DNA of 64,000 bases from Lysobacter sp. TY2-98. GTDB lineage: Bacteria > Pseudomonadota > Gammaproteobacteria > Xanthomonadales > Xanthomonadaceae. Positions 51,317-61,538 of this stretch are shown here, piece after piece (the first letter of the stretch is position 1; each line of letters begins with the position of its first letter). The stretch covers positions 310,001-374,000 of the forward strand of contig NZ_CP031413.1 in the NCBI RefSeq assembly GCF_003367355.1, in the 5' to 3' direction. The translations under genes were made by a program, and so were the position numbers. Under the pieces are notes generated by a model. It was not told the origin of the DNA. It worked only from the letters and a program-made list of their open reading frames with translations, and searched no databases.

Positions 51317-53836
51317 TCAGAAGATGTCGAACGACTCTTCGGAGTTCGTGTCCTGATGGTCCGGCGTCGGCCCGTAATCGATGTCGTTCTGCATGCGCTC
51401 GAGGTCTTCGGCCTTCACCCATTCGGTGATGCCGCCCGTTGCACCCGGCAGAAGGCGGCCGCCCGGCCCGACCGCGACCTTGACCATGCCCTCCGGCGGA
51501 TCGTTCGGCTGGATCGGCTGGTCCTTGAGCGCGACGCGCATGTAGTCGATCCAGATCGGCAGCGCGGCGCGACCGCCGTACTCCCGGTAGCCCAGCGACT
51601 TGAAGTCGTCGCGACCGACCCAGACCGTGGTGATGTACGGGCCGCCGAAGCCGGAGAACCAGGCATCGCGATGGTCGTTCGTCGAGCCCGTCTTGCCACC
51701 GACGTCCTCGCGGTTGAGCACGCGCGCCGGCGTACCGGTACCGCGCAGCACGACGTCGCGCAGGATGGAAACGATCTGGTAGCCGATGCGTTCGTCGATC
51801 GCGCGCGGCGCCAGCGCCATGCCGGTGGTGTCGACCTTCTTCGACTTCGATGCGTCAGCGGTCGAGGCGGGCTTCGCGTTGGCATCCGTGGGCGCAGGCG
51901 CGCCGGGCGTCGGGCCGAGGTTGAAGCCGTCGACCACCGCGTTGGGCGCCTGCACGGTCGGAGTGCCGCCCGCGTTCGCGATGACCGTGCAGCCGTGGCA
52001 ACCGGTGAGCGGCTTCTCCTTGAAGATCACCGCGCCGTTGCGATCCTTCACCGTGTCGATGAACCACGGCGTGATGCGGTAGCCGCCGTTGTAGAACGCC
52101 GCGTAGCCACGCGCGACCGACAGCGGCGTCAGCGACGCGGTACCCAGCGACATCGACAGGTTCGGCGGCAGCGAGGCTTCGTCGAAACCGTAGTGGCTGA
52201 TGTACTTGCGTGCGTAATCAACGCCGATCGCGTCGAGCAGGCGCACGGACACCAGGTTGCGCGACTGCACCATCGCCTCGCGAAGCCGCATCGGGCCGGC
52301 GAAGTTGCCGGTGTCGTTCTGCGGGCGCCACAGGTGGCCGACACGATCCTTGAACACGACGGGCGCGTCGAGAACGATCGAGGCCGGATTGAAGCCGCGC
52401 TCGAACGCCGCCGAATACACGAACGGCTTGAAGCTCGAGCCGGGCTGGCGCTTGGCCTGCACCGCGCGGTTGAACTTGTTGCCGGCGAAGCTGTAGCCAC
52501 CGGTCAGCGCACGCAGCGCGCCGTTCATGGCGTCGATGGAGACGAGCGCGGCCTGCGCCCTGGGCAACTGGTCGAGGCGGTACGCCACCGGCGCGGCGGG
52601 GTCGGCCGGCTTGGTCGCATCGGCAGGCTTGACCCGGCTCACGCGCACCATGTCGCCGCGCTTGAGCGTCGCGTAGCTGGCGTTTTCCCAGGTATGCGCG
52701 GCGTCGAGCGTGATCGTGCGGCCGTCGGCGAGCGCAACGTCGGCGCTGCCCGCCCGCGCGGCGAGCACGACGGCGGGCAACAGGTCACCCTGCGCCGGGA
52801 ATGCCGCCAGGTGGCGGGCCGCGGCCTTGGCGTCTTCGGCGTCGGTCAGGTCGAAATGGCGTTCCGCACCGCGCCAGCCGTGGCGGCGGTCGTAGGTATG
52901 CAGCCCTTCGCGCACGGCGGCGTCCGCGGCGGCCTGCAGCGTCGGATCGATGGTCGTGTAGACGTGGTAGCCCTTGGTCAGTGCCTCGGGGCCGTACCGC
53001 GTGAGCATTTCCTGACGGACCATCTCGGCCACGTACGGTGCATAGACCTCGACCGGGCGTTCGTGCGGCGTGGCGTGCATCGGCACGGCCTTGGCCTCGG
53101 CGGCCTGGCTCGGGCTGATGAACTTCAGTTCCGCCATGCGATCGAGGATGTAGTCTCGACGCACCTTCGCGCGGGCCGTGTTGCTGATCGGGTTGGCCGC
53201 GGACGGGAACTTCGGAATGCCGGCAAGCGAGGCCATCTCGTCCAGCGACAGCTTGTCGAGCGGCTTGCCGTAGTAGTACTCGGCCGCGGCGGCGACGCCG
53301 TAGGCGCGGTTACCGAAGAAGCTGACGTTGAGGTAGAGCTCGAAGATCTCGTCCTTGCTGAGCTCGCGCTCCATGCGCATGGCCAGCAGCATTTCCGCGA
53401 GCTTGCGGGTGTAGCTGTATTCGTTGCTCAGGAAGAACTGGCGGGCGACCTGCTGGGTGATGGTCGAGCCGCCGGGGACGCGCTTGTCGTGAGTCGTCGC
53501 CAGCAGCCAGACGGCGCGCAGCACGCCGGTCAGGTCGACGCCGTGGTGCTCGTAGAAGCGCGAGTCCTCGATGGCGATGAACGCCTTCTTCTGCAGGTCG
53601 GGGACCTTCTCGATGTCGACCGGGTAGCGGCGGGTCTCGCCAAACAGGGCCATCAGGCGCCCGTCCTTGGCGTAGACGTACATCGGCTCCTGCAGCTGCA
53701 CGTCGCGCAGGGTCTCCACGTCAGGCAGCTTCGGCGCGATCACAGCGTAGAGCGCGCCGGCGGCGATCAGGCCGAGAACCAGCAGGCCGGCGCTGGCGAA
53801 GAGCGCCCAGCGGAGGAGGCGTCGGATACGGGGCAT
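51317..53836 (-). CDS. mrcA: Bifunctional penicillin-binding protein 1A
   Basis: 839 residues. One N-terminal membrane helix (about 11-34), a GT51 glycosyltransferase with catalytic Glu90 in [15 protein letters not shown] and [16 protein letters not shown], an OB-like domain (about 320-420), and a transpeptidase with Ser467 in SSFK, S525-R-N and K715-T-G-S. It polymerises and cross-links peptidoglycan in the periplasm. Between the SxN and KTG motifs is a ~60-residue Pro/Ala/Lys-rich stretch (about 605-670) beginning with a TGCHGC cysteine pair. Divergent from pilM, as commonly seen in Pseudomonas and Xanthomonas. Confidence 0.95.
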   Translation of the reverse strand: MPRIRRLLRWALFASAGLLVLGLIAAGALYAVIAPKLPDVETLRDVQLQEPMYVYAKDGRLMALFGETRRYPVDIEKVPDLQKKAFIAIEDSRFYEHHGVDLTGVLRAVWLLATTHDKRVPGGSTITQQVARQFFLSNEYSYTRKLAEMLLAMRMERELSKDEIFELYLNVSFFGNRAYGVAAAAEYYYGKPLDKLSLDEMASLAGIPKFPSAANPISNTARAKVRRDYILDRMAELKFISPSQAAEAKAVPMHATPHERPVEVYAPYVAEMVRQEMLTRYGPEALTKGYHVYTTIDPTLQAAADAAVREGLHTYDRRHGWRGAERHFDLTDAEDAKAAARHLAAFPAQGDLLPAVVLAARAGSADVALADGRTITLDAAHTWENASYATLKRGDMVRVSRVKPADATKPADPAAPVAYRLDQLPRAQAALVSIDAMNGALRALTGGYSFAGNKFNRAVQAKRQPGSSFKPFVYSAAFERGFNPASIVLDAPVVFKDRVGHLWRPQNDTGNFAGPMRLREAMVQSRNLVSVRLLDAIGVDYARKYISHYGFDEASLPPNLSMSLGTASLTPLSVARGYAAFYNGGYRITPWFIDTVKDRNGAVIFKEKPLTGCHGCTVIANAGGTPTVQAPNAVVDGFNLGPTPGAPAPTDANAKPASTADASKSKKVDTTGMALAPRAIDERIGYQIVSILRDVVLRGTGTPARVLNREDVGGKTGSTNDHRDAWFSGFGGPYITTVWVGRDDFKSLGYREYGGRAALPIWIDYMRVALKDQPIQPNDPPEGMVKVAVGPGGRLLPGATGGITEWVKAEDLERMQNDIDYGPTPDHQDTNSEESFDIF

Positions 53837-53974
53837 CGGGGGAACGTCGCGTAAAGAAATCGATAAGCCGAGTATAGGGGACGCCCTGCGAAGCCGTGCC
53901 CGGCACGGCGTCGGAAATCCGGCAAGTCCCCGTCCCAACCGTTCATCCAGCCGGTGACGGGTTTTTGTCGGGGA

Positions 53975-53991
53975 CATCACGAATCGTGATG
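53975..53991. promoter_or_regulatory. 17-bp perfect palindrome between mrcA and pilM
   Basis: CATCACGAATCGTGATG reads the same on both strands around a central A/T base. It is about 106 bp from pilM and 139 bp from mrcA, just upstream of a candidate pilM -35 (53998). Likely a dimeric regulator site; no known consensus assigned. Confidence 0.55.
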
Positions 53992-53997
53992 ACCCGG

Positions 53998-54026
53998 TTG
54001 CCACACGGTGAAAAGTCCGTTATCTA
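53998..54026 (+). promoter_or_regulatory. Candidate promoter of pilMNOPQ
   Basis: TTGCCA (53998-54003), a 17-bp spacer and TATCTA (54021-54026), about 55 bp before the pilM GTG. The 17-bp palindrome lies directly upstream. Confidence 0.45.
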
Positions 54027-54053
54027 GGCAGTGCCGCGAGGAAGTGCGTCTAA

Positions 54054-55138
<1,085 letters not shown>

Positions 55139-55139
<1 letters not shown>

Positions 55140-55840
55140 TGGCACGCATCAATCTCCTCCCGTGGCGTGCCGAGCGCCGCAAGCAGCGCCAGAAGGAATT
55201 CGGCGTGATGCTGGGCGTGACCGCCGTCGGTGCGCTGGTGCTCGCGATGGGCATCAACATGTACTTCAGCAACCAGATCGACGGTCAGAACGCACGCAAC
55301 GCGTACGTCCAGCAACAGATCGACGACGTCGACAAGCAGATCACCGAGATCGCCGAGCTCAACAAGACGAAGGCGCGTCTGCTGGCCCGTAAGGAAGTGA
55401 TCGAGAAGCTGCAGGCCAGCCGCTCGCAGATGGTCCATCTGTTCGACTCGCTGGTCCGCACGATTCCGGACGGCGTCGTGCTCACCTCGATCAAGCAGGA
55501 TGACCAGTCGCTGACGCTCGAAGGTCGTTCGCAGTCGAATGCGCGCGTCTCGACCTACATGCGCAACCTCGAGGGCTCGGGCTGGATGACGGACCCGCAG
55601 CTCTCGGTCATCGAGGCCAAGGGTGAGGACAAGGGGCTGCCGTACCAGTTCAGCCTGAGCGTGAAGCTCGCCGACCCGAACGCGCCGCGTGACACCGATG
55701 GCGATGGCGTTCCGGATGCGGAGCCGGCGGCTGCGCCTGCGGCGAATGCCCCGGCGACGGGTCCTGCGCCTGCCGCAGCTCCGGCCACGCCGGCCCCGGC
55801 ACCTGCTGCCGCGTCGACCACTCCGGGAGGCAAGTCGTGA
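55139..55840 (+). CDS. pilN: Type IV pilus assembly protein PilN
   Basis: 233 residues. Cytoplasmic tail ARINLLPWRAERRKQRQKEF, the conserved PilM-binding motif, then one membrane helix (about 21-42), a coiled coil (about 45-95) and a periplasmic ferredoxin-like domain. After residue 180 comes an extra tail: a DxDxDGxxD motif (DTDGDGVPDAE at 185-195) followed by ~40 Ala/Pro residues. The tail is not part of canonical PilN. The stop overlaps the pilO GTG start (GTGA). Confidence 0.95.
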
Positions 55841-56523
55841 GCCGGAAAATGGATCTCAAGAGCCTCGACTTCAACAACATCGGCTCGTGGCCTCGCCAGG
55901 CGAAGATGATCTTCTGCACGGTGATCGGCGTGCTGATCGTCGCGTTGGCCTGGTTCCTCTTCATCAGCGACAAGCGCGATGAGCTGACGAACCTCGAGCA
56001 CACCGAGGCCGATCTCCGCCAGACGTACGAGAAGAAGCAGGGCGAAGCCGCGAATCTGGGCGCGCTGAAGCAACAGCTCGTGCAGATGGAGGCGCAGCTT
56101 CAGCAGATGCTCCGCCAGCTGCCGAGCAAGAACGAGATGCCCGACCTCATCGTCGACATCTCGCAGACCGCGCTCGCGACGGGCATCACCAACGAACTGT
56201 TCCAGCCGGGTGACGAACAGCCGAAGGACTTCTATGCCGAGAAGCCGATCGCGCTCCGCATGGTAGGCACCTATCACCAGTTCGGTGCCTTCATGAGCGG
56301 TGTCGCATCGCTGCCGCGCGTGGTCATCATGACCATGCACGACATCTCGCTGAAGCCGAAAAACGCGCAGGCCGGCAATGGCGAAGTCGGGAGCAACGGT
56401 CTGCTCGAGCTGTCCGGCACGGTCAAGACCTACCGCTACCTCGACGAGGAAGAGGTGGCCAAGCAGGCCGCAGCGGCACCGGCCGCGGGACAGCCGCCGG
56501 CCAACGGCGCGAAGGGAGGCTGA
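55837..56523 (+). CDS. pilO: Type IV pilus assembly protein PilO
   Basis: 228 residues. Short cytoplasmic segment (MDLKSLDFNNIGSWPRQAK), one membrane helix (about 23-44), a coiled coil (about 50-100; READ-like EADLRQTYEKKQGEAANLGALKQQLVQMEAQLQQMLRQLPSKNEMPDLI) and a periplasmic ferredoxin-like domain. Forms the PilN-PilO heterodimer linking platform and secretin. GTG start overlaps pilN. pilP follows 1 bp downstream. Confidence 0.95.
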   Translation: MSRKMDLKSLDFNNIGSWPRQAKMIFCTVIGVLIVALAWFLFISDKRDELTNLEHTEADLRQTYEKKQGEAANLGALKQQLVQMEAQLQQMLRQLPSKNEMPDLIVDISQTALATGITNELFQPGDEQPKDFYAEKPIALRMVGTYHQFGAFMSGVASLPRVVIMTMHDISLKPKNAQAGNGEVGSNGLLELSGTVKTYRYLDEEEVAKQAAAAPAAGQPPANGAKGG

Positions 56524-56524
56524 C

Positions 56525-57061
56525 ATGCAGACGATGCGATCCTTGATCGTCCGGAGTGCCGTGCTCGTCGTCGCACTCGCGGGCTGCGCGCGCGGCGTGA
56601 CCAGCACGCCGGGTGACGCGCCGAATCTCGAAAACTGGGTGGCCCAAGTGAAGGCGCGTCCCGCGCCCCCGCTGGACCCGCTCCCGGTGATGCAGCAATT
56701 CGAAACGTTCGAGTACGCCGCGCAGTCGCTGCGTGATCCGTTCAGCCGGGCCTTCACCGACGAAGGCAACGGCAACGGACCGCGCCCGGACTCGGCGCGT
56801 CGCAAGCAACCGCTCGAAGCCTTCCCGCTCGACAGCCTCGACATGGTCGGTTCGCTGGGCAAGGGAGGCGGTCTGACCGCGCTGGTGATGGCACCCGACA
56901 AGGTGACCTATCGCATCCGGCCGGGCGATTACATGGGGCAGTCCGACGGCCGCGTCACCGGCGTGTTCGAGGACCGCATCGAGCTGGTGGAACTGGTGCC
57001 TGACGGGGCGGGTGGCTGGCTGGAACGTCCGGCCACGCTGTCACTCGACGACAACAAGTGA
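56525..57061 (+). CDS. pilP: Type IV pilus lipoprotein PilP
   Basis: 178 residues. Lipobox VALAGC gives an N-terminal lipid anchor at about Cys21. A flexible segment is followed by the beta-sandwich (FPLDSLDMVGSLGKGGGLTALVMAPDKVTYRIRPGDYMGQSDGRVTGVFEDRIELVELVPDGAGGW), which binds PilNO and the secretin N-domains. AGGGAGG lies upstream of the ATG. Confidence 0.95.
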   Translation: MQTMRSLIVRSAVLVVALAGCARGVTSTPGDAPNLENWVAQVKARPAPPLDPLPVMQQFETFEYAAQSLRDPFSRAFTDEGNGNGPRPDSARRKQPLEAFPLDSLDMVGSLGKGGGLTALVMAPDKVTYRIRPGDYMGQSDGRVTGVFEDRIELVELVPDGAGGWLERPATLSLDDNK

Positions 57062-57080
57062 TGTTGAGGGGATGAGGATC

Positions 57081-59015
57081 ATGACTTCTAACAATGCCCA
57101 ATCCGCAAGGACGGCCCGTCCCCTGATCGGGGCCCGGCTCGCGGGACTCGCCCTCGGCATGCTCGCCGCGCTCGGCAGCGTCCAGGCCGCACCTCCGGCG
57201 CCCGCGGCGCCGGTGGCTCCGGCTCCGAGCCTCGATCCGGCCAAGCAGTTGCCGGGTACGGTCTCGGTCGCGGACATCGACTTCAAGCGCAGCGAAGACG
57301 GCTCCGGTCGTCTCGTGGTGCACTTCAGCGGCGAAGGCGCAACGCCCGATCTGCGCAAGACCGGTTCCAATGTCATTGTCGACATCGGCAACGCGCAGCT
57401 GCCCGCCAACCTGCGCAAGACGCTGGACGTGAGCGACTTCGCCACGCCGGTCACGCGCATCGATCCTCGCAACAGTGGCGCCGGTACCCAGCTGGTGCTG
57501 GACACCAGCGGATCGTTTGATTCGATGGCGTACCAGACGGGTCGCGACTACATCGTGGAGATTTCGCCGAAGTCGGCCACGAGTTCGCGCGCTGTCGGCG
57601 GCACGGCGGACGTCAAGGCCGCGGCGGCGCAGATTTCGGCTGCCAATGCCTCCGCGCGCTATTCCGGCAAGCCGGTCACGTTCAACTTCCAGGACGTGCC
57701 GGTTCGCACCGTCCTGCAGCTGATCGCGGAAGAGTCGGGTCTCAACATCGTCGCGGCCGACACCGTGCAGGGCAACGTCACCCTTCGCCTCATCAACGTG
57801 CCGTGGGACCAGGCGCTCGACATCGTTCTGCAGGCCAAGGGTCTGGACAAGCGTCGCAATGGCAACGTCGTCTGGATCGCGCCGCAGGCCGAGATCGCCA
57901 AGTACGAACAGGACCGCGAAGACGCTCGTATCGCGATCGACAACCGCACCGACCTCGTCACCGAGTATGTGCAGATCAACTACCACAACGCCGATGCCAT
58001 CTTTAAGGCACTGACAGAAGCCAAGGGCATTCAGAGCGGCGGGCAAGGCTCAGGCGCTGGTAGCTCGCAGACCGGCGATACCGGCTTCCTGTCGTCTCGC
58101 GGCCGCTTGGTCGCGGATGAGCGCACCAATACGCTCATGATCAGCGACATCCCGAAGAAGGTTGCGGCGATGAAGGAGCTGATCCGCGTGATCGACCGTC
58201 CGGTCGATCAGGTGGTCATCGAGGCCCGCGTTGTTATCGCGACGGATACATTCTCCCGCGAGTTGGGCGCGAAATTCGGTATCAGTGGTGCATCCGGCAA
58301 GACTGGAGATCGCAGTTCGCTTGGTTTCGGCGGTTCGGCGGAAGCGTCTTCCGAGAATGCGAAGTCGCGCTACAACACGCTCGGCACGAGCGAGGCCCGG
58401 ACGATCACGCGCACGCTCATGACGAATCTCCCGGTGAGCAACCCCGCGGGTGCGATCGGTCTGTCGATCCTCAATGCCGGTTATCTGCTCGACGCCGAGT
58501 TGTCGGCACTCCAGACGGAAGGGCGAGGGGAGGTCATTTCCAACCCGCGCGTCGTCACAAGCAACCAGCGCGAAGCCGTCATTACGCAGGGTAAAGAAGT
58601 GGGATACGTAACTCTGACGCCCGCTGCCGTCGGCGCGGTTCCCACGCCGAACGTCCAGTTCAAGGACGTGGTGCTGCAGATGCGCGTCACCCCGACGATC
58701 ACGAATGACGGGCGCGTCTTCCTCAACATGGCGGTCAAGAAGGACGAGGTCGAAGGCTTCATCGACACCTCGATCGGCCAGGTGCCGCAGATCAGCAAGC
58801 GCGAAGTCAACACCGCGGTGCTGGTCGAAGACGGTCAGACCGTTGTGATCGGCGGCGTCTACGAGTTCACCGACCGCAAGGACCTCACCAAAGTGCCGTT
58901 CCTCGCCGACATCCCGTGGCTGGGCAACCTGTTTAAGAAGAACGGTCGCACCAAGGACAAGGCCGAGCTGCTGATCTTCGTGACGCCGAAGGTGCTGCAC
59001 GTCGCCCAGCGCTGA
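57081..59015 (+). CDS. pilQ: Type IV pilus secretin PilQ
   Basis: 644 residues. Signal peptide of about 30 residues, one AMIN domain (about 52-150), a STN/N0 domain (VTFNFQDVPVRTVLQLIAEESGLNIVAADTVQGNVTLRLINVPWDQALDIVLQAKGL), N1 domains (VQINYHNADAIFKAL, DERTNTLMISDIPKKVAAMKELIRVIDRPVDQVVIEARVV) and the secretin barrel with GEVISNPRVVTSNQREAVITQGKEVGY and FLADIPWLGNLFKKN. Forms the outer-membrane pore for pilus exit. GAGGGG 9 nt before 57081 favours this start over the ATG at 57072. A terminator follows. Confidence 0.95.
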   Translation: MTSNNAQSARTARPLIGARLAGLALGMLAALGSVQAAPPAPAAPVAPAPSLDPAKQLPGTVSVADIDFKRSEDGSGRLVVHFSGEGATPDLRKTGSNVIVDIGNAQLPANLRKTLDVSDFATPVTRIDPRNSGAGTQLVLDTSGSFDSMAYQTGRDYIVEISPKSATSSRAVGGTADVKAAAAQISAANASARYSGKPVTFNFQDVPVRTVLQLIAEESGLNIVAADTVQGNVTLRLINVPWDQALDIVLQAKGLDKRRNGNVVWIAPQAEIAKYEQDREDARIAIDNRTDLVTEYVQINYHNADAIFKALTEAKGIQSGGQGSGAGSSQTGDTGFLSSRGRLVADERTNTLMISDIPKKVAAMKELIRVIDRPVDQVVIEARVVIATDTFSRELGAKFGISGASGKTGDRSSLGFGGSAEASSENAKSRYNTLGTSEARTITRTLMTNLPVSNPAGAIGLSILNAGYLLDAELSALQTEGRGEVISNPRVVTSNQREAVITQGKEVGYVTLTPAAVGAVPTPNVQFKDVVLQMRVTPTITNDGRVFLNMAVKKDEVEGFIDTSIGQVPQISKREVNTAVLVEDGQTVVIGGVYEFTDRKDLTKVPFLADIPWLGNLFKKNGRTKDKAELLIFVTPKVLHVAQR

Positions 59016-59039
59016 GCATCGCGCGACTATGTTCAACGG

Positions 59040-59070
59040 ACGGGGCCCTTGCGGCCCCGTTTCCGTTTAG
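59040..59070 (+). terminator. Terminator of pilMNOPQ
   Basis: ACGGGGCC (59040-59047), loop CTTGC, GGCCCCGT (59053-59060), then TTCCGTTTA. 25 bp after the pilQ stop. Confidence 0.85.
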
Positions 59071-59135
59071 GGCGTCCGGTTCGACGTGAAGATGCCGTTG
59101 GAACTCCGGACGCTTGAACCGGTCAGAATGCCGGC

Positions 59136-60158
59136 ATGAACGCGCAGGAACACTCCATGGATCCGGCTCCGGACGCTGAGCGTCTGCATCGTCTTCTCAC
59201 CGGGCTGCGCGAGTCGCTGCAGGCCGAGATCGTCGGCCAGGCGACGCTGGTGGAACGATTGCTGGTCGCGCTGCTCGCCGACGGACATCTTCTCGTCGAA
59301 GGCGCCCCGGGCCTCGCCAAGACCAGCGCGATCCGCGCGCTCGCCGCGCGACTGCATGCCGACTTTGCCCGCGTGCAGTTCACGCCCGATCTGCTGCCCG
59401 CCGACCTCACTGGTACCGAGGTCTGGCGTCCGCAGGACGGGCGTTTCGAATTCCAGGCCGGTCCGATCTTCCACCACCTCCTGCTCGCGGACGAAATCAA
59501 TCGCGCGCCGGCGAAGGTGCAGTCCGCGCTGCTCGAGGCGATGGGCGAGCGGCAGGTCACGGTGGGTCGCGCAACGTATGCGCTGCCGCCGCTGTTCCTC
59601 GTCATGGCGACGCAGAACCCGATCGAACAGGAAGGCACCTTCCCGCTGCCGGAGGCGCAGCTCGACCGCTTCCTCATGCACGTTCGCATCGGCTATCCCG
59701 ATGCCGAGGTCGAAACGGAGATCCTTCGACTCGCGCGTGAGCGCGCGCGCGACGGACTTGCCGCGACGGCGCCGTCGCCGAGCGCGGCCATTGAACGCCT
59801 GTCGGTCGATGATGTCTTCGCCGCACGTCGCCACGTGCTGTCGTTGCACGTGGCGCCCGCGGTCGAGCGCTACCTCATCGAACTCGTGCTGGCTTCCCGT
59901 GATGCGCAGCGTTATGACGCCGCGCTCGCGCGACGCATCGCCTGGGGCGCGAGCCCGCGCGGTTCGATCGCGCTCGAGCGCTGCGCTCGCGCACATGCCT
60001 GGCTCGCAGGCCGCGACTACGTGACGCCCGACGACGTGCGCAGCGTCGCGCCCGACGTCCTGCGCCATCGCGTGTTGCCGAGTTTCGAGGCGACGGCCGA
60101 GGGCTGGGACGGTGGCCGCCTCGTCGGCGAATTGCTGGCGCGGGTGCCGCTGCCCTGA
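59136..60158 (+). CDS. MoxR family AAA+ ATPase
   Basis: 340 residues. Walker A GAPGLAKT at 56-63, Walker B LLLADEINRAP (Asp119/Glu120), FLVMATQNPIEQEGTFPLPEAQLDRFLMH with sensor 1 and arginine finger, and a C-terminal helical lid. MoxR proteins act as chaperones that mature VWA-domain partners encoded beside them, as here. An in-frame ATG at 59157 has a better AGGAA Shine-Dalgarno and may be the true start. First gene of the Bat-type operon, 10 bp before the DUF58 gene. Confidence 0.92.
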   Translation: MNAQEHSMDPAPDAERLHRLLTGLRESLQAEIVGQATLVERLLVALLADGHLLVEGAPGLAKTSAIRALAARLHADFARVQFTPDLLPADLTGTEVWRPQDGRFEFQAGPIFHHLLLADEINRAPAKVQSALLEAMGERQVTVGRATYALPPLFLVMATQNPIEQEGTFPLPEAQLDRFLMHVRIGYPDAEVETEILRLARERARDGLAATAPSPSAAIERLSVDDVFAARRHVLSLHVAPAVERYLIELVLASRDAQRYDAALARRIAWGASPRGSIALERCARAHAWLAGRDYVTPDDVRSVAPDVLRHRVLPSFEATAEGWDGGRLVGELLARVPLP

Positions 60159-60168
60159 CCGCGCCGCC

Positions 60169-61089
60169 ATGCGCACCGATTCCACCATCACAGTTGCCGA
60201 CGGCGTCACGCCCACCATCGCGGAACTGGTCGCGCTGCGCGGCATCGCATCGAGTCCGCGCCATCTGCGTCGCGTGCGGACCGCGCACGCCGGCCTCGCG
60301 AATTCGCCGATGCGCGGCCGCGGCATGGAGTACGCGGAGTCGCGCGAGTACACCGTCGGCGACGACGCACGCCACGTCGACTGGCGGCTGACGGCGCGCA
60401 CCGGTCGCGCGCATACGAAGGTTTTCCACGCCGAGCGCGAGCGGCTCACATTGCTCGTCGCCGATACCAATCCCGCGCTCTATTTCGGCACGCGTGTCCG
60501 GTTCAAATCCGTGCAGGCGGCGCGCGCGGGCGCCGTGATCGCGTGGAATGCGGTGGGCGAGGGCGATCGTGTCGCCGTCGTGCGCGCAAGCCCGCGCGAG
60601 GCGCCGGTCTCGCCCGCGGGCGGCCCGCGCGGTGCATTGCGCGCGATCGACGCACTCTCGCGCTGGTATTCGCAGCGCCCGGACGACGACCTCGGCCTGC
60701 CGGCGGCACTCGAACGCGCGCAACGCCTGCTTCGTCCCGGTGCGCGGGTTGTCGTGCTCGCCGATCCCGCCAGTCTCGAGGCCGTGCCGCTGCATCGGTG
60801 GAGCGCGCTTGCCCGCCACCACGACGCCGCCATCGTGCTGCTCAACGATCCGATCGAGACGATGCCGCCGCAGATGCGGCTGCCATTTTCCACCGGTGAT
60901 GCGCGCATCGAAGTGGCGCTCGACGACCGCGTCGTGCGCGAGCGCTGGCTGGCCCGCTTCGCCGCGCCGTTGCAGCGTGCGACGGAAGCGCTGCCCGGCC
61001 GCGGCGTGCGGGTGATGGCGCTGTCGACCACCGATCCCTCCGATGCGTGCCTCGCACTGCTGCGCGGCCGCGTTGCGCAGGTGGCCTGA
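60169..61089 (+). CDS. DUF58 domain protein
   Basis: 306 residues, cytoplasmic, no membrane helices. Carries the DUF58 hallmark ESREYTVGDDARHVDWRLTARTGRAHTKVFHAERE (about 57-91) followed by a VWA-like alpha/beta half (LTLLVADTNPALYFG, GARVVVLADPASLE). The DxSxS metal motif is replaced by DTNPA, so it would not be a classic metal-binding VWA site. Usual partner of MoxR in these operons. Stop overlaps the next start (TGATG). Confidence 0.9.
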   Translation: MRTDSTITVADGVTPTIAELVALRGIASSPRHLRRVRTAHAGLANSPMRGRGMEYAESREYTVGDDARHVDWRLTARTGRAHTKVFHAERERLTLLVADTNPALYFGTRVRFKSVQAARAGAVIAWNAVGEGDRVAVVRASPREAPVSPAGGPRGALRAIDALSRWYSQRPDDDLGLPAALERAQRLLRPGARVVVLADPASLEAVPLHRWSALARHHDAAIVLLNDPIETMPPQMRLPFSTGDARIEVALDDRVVRERWLARFAAPLQRATEALPGRGVRVMALSTTDPSDACLALLRGRVAQVA

Positions 61090-61538
61090 TGGCGGACGGG
61101 CTGATCCTGCGCGATGTGCATCGGCCACCGGCGCCGTCGCTGTGGCCGCTCGCACCCGGTTGGTGGATGGTGCTGGCGGCGGTGATCATCCTCGTCGCGG
61201 CCGTCGTGTGGTTCCATCGCGCACGCGCGCGCCGTCGCGAGATCGCCCTCGCCTTGTTCGATGCGGAACTCGCCGACGCATCGTCGCCGACGACGCGTCT
61301 CGCACGAAGCTCGGAGTTGCTCCGTCGCGCATCGCGGCGTGTGCGCGCCGATGCGGATCGCCTCGAAGGCGATGACTGGCTGCGTCTTCTGGAGACGCCG
61401 AAGCTTCGCTTTGTAGACGGGCCCGGACGATTGCTGCTCGACGGTGCGTTCCGTCCGAGCGTCGATGCGCGCAGCGCGGATGCGGCCGTCGATCTGGCAC
61501 GTGCGCGGTTCGTCGAGCTGATGGGGCGTCGCGCGTGA
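61089..61538 (+). CDS. DUF4381 membrane protein
   Basis: 149 residues. Short N-terminal segment LRDVHRPPAPSLWPLAPGWW typical of DUF4381, one membrane helix (about 24-43), and a basic cytoplasmic helical domain (LARSSELLRRASRRV, EGDDWLRLLE, FVELMGRR). Role in the Bat complex unknown. Starts one base inside the DUF58 stop and its own stop overlaps the next GTG start. Confidence 0.88.
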   Translation: MADGLILRDVHRPPAPSLWPLAPGWWMVLAAVIILVAAVVWFHRARARRREIALALFDAELADASSPTTRLARSSELLRRASRRVRADADRLEGDDWLRLLETPKLRFVDGPGRLLLDGAFRPSVDARSADAAVDLARARFVELMGRRA

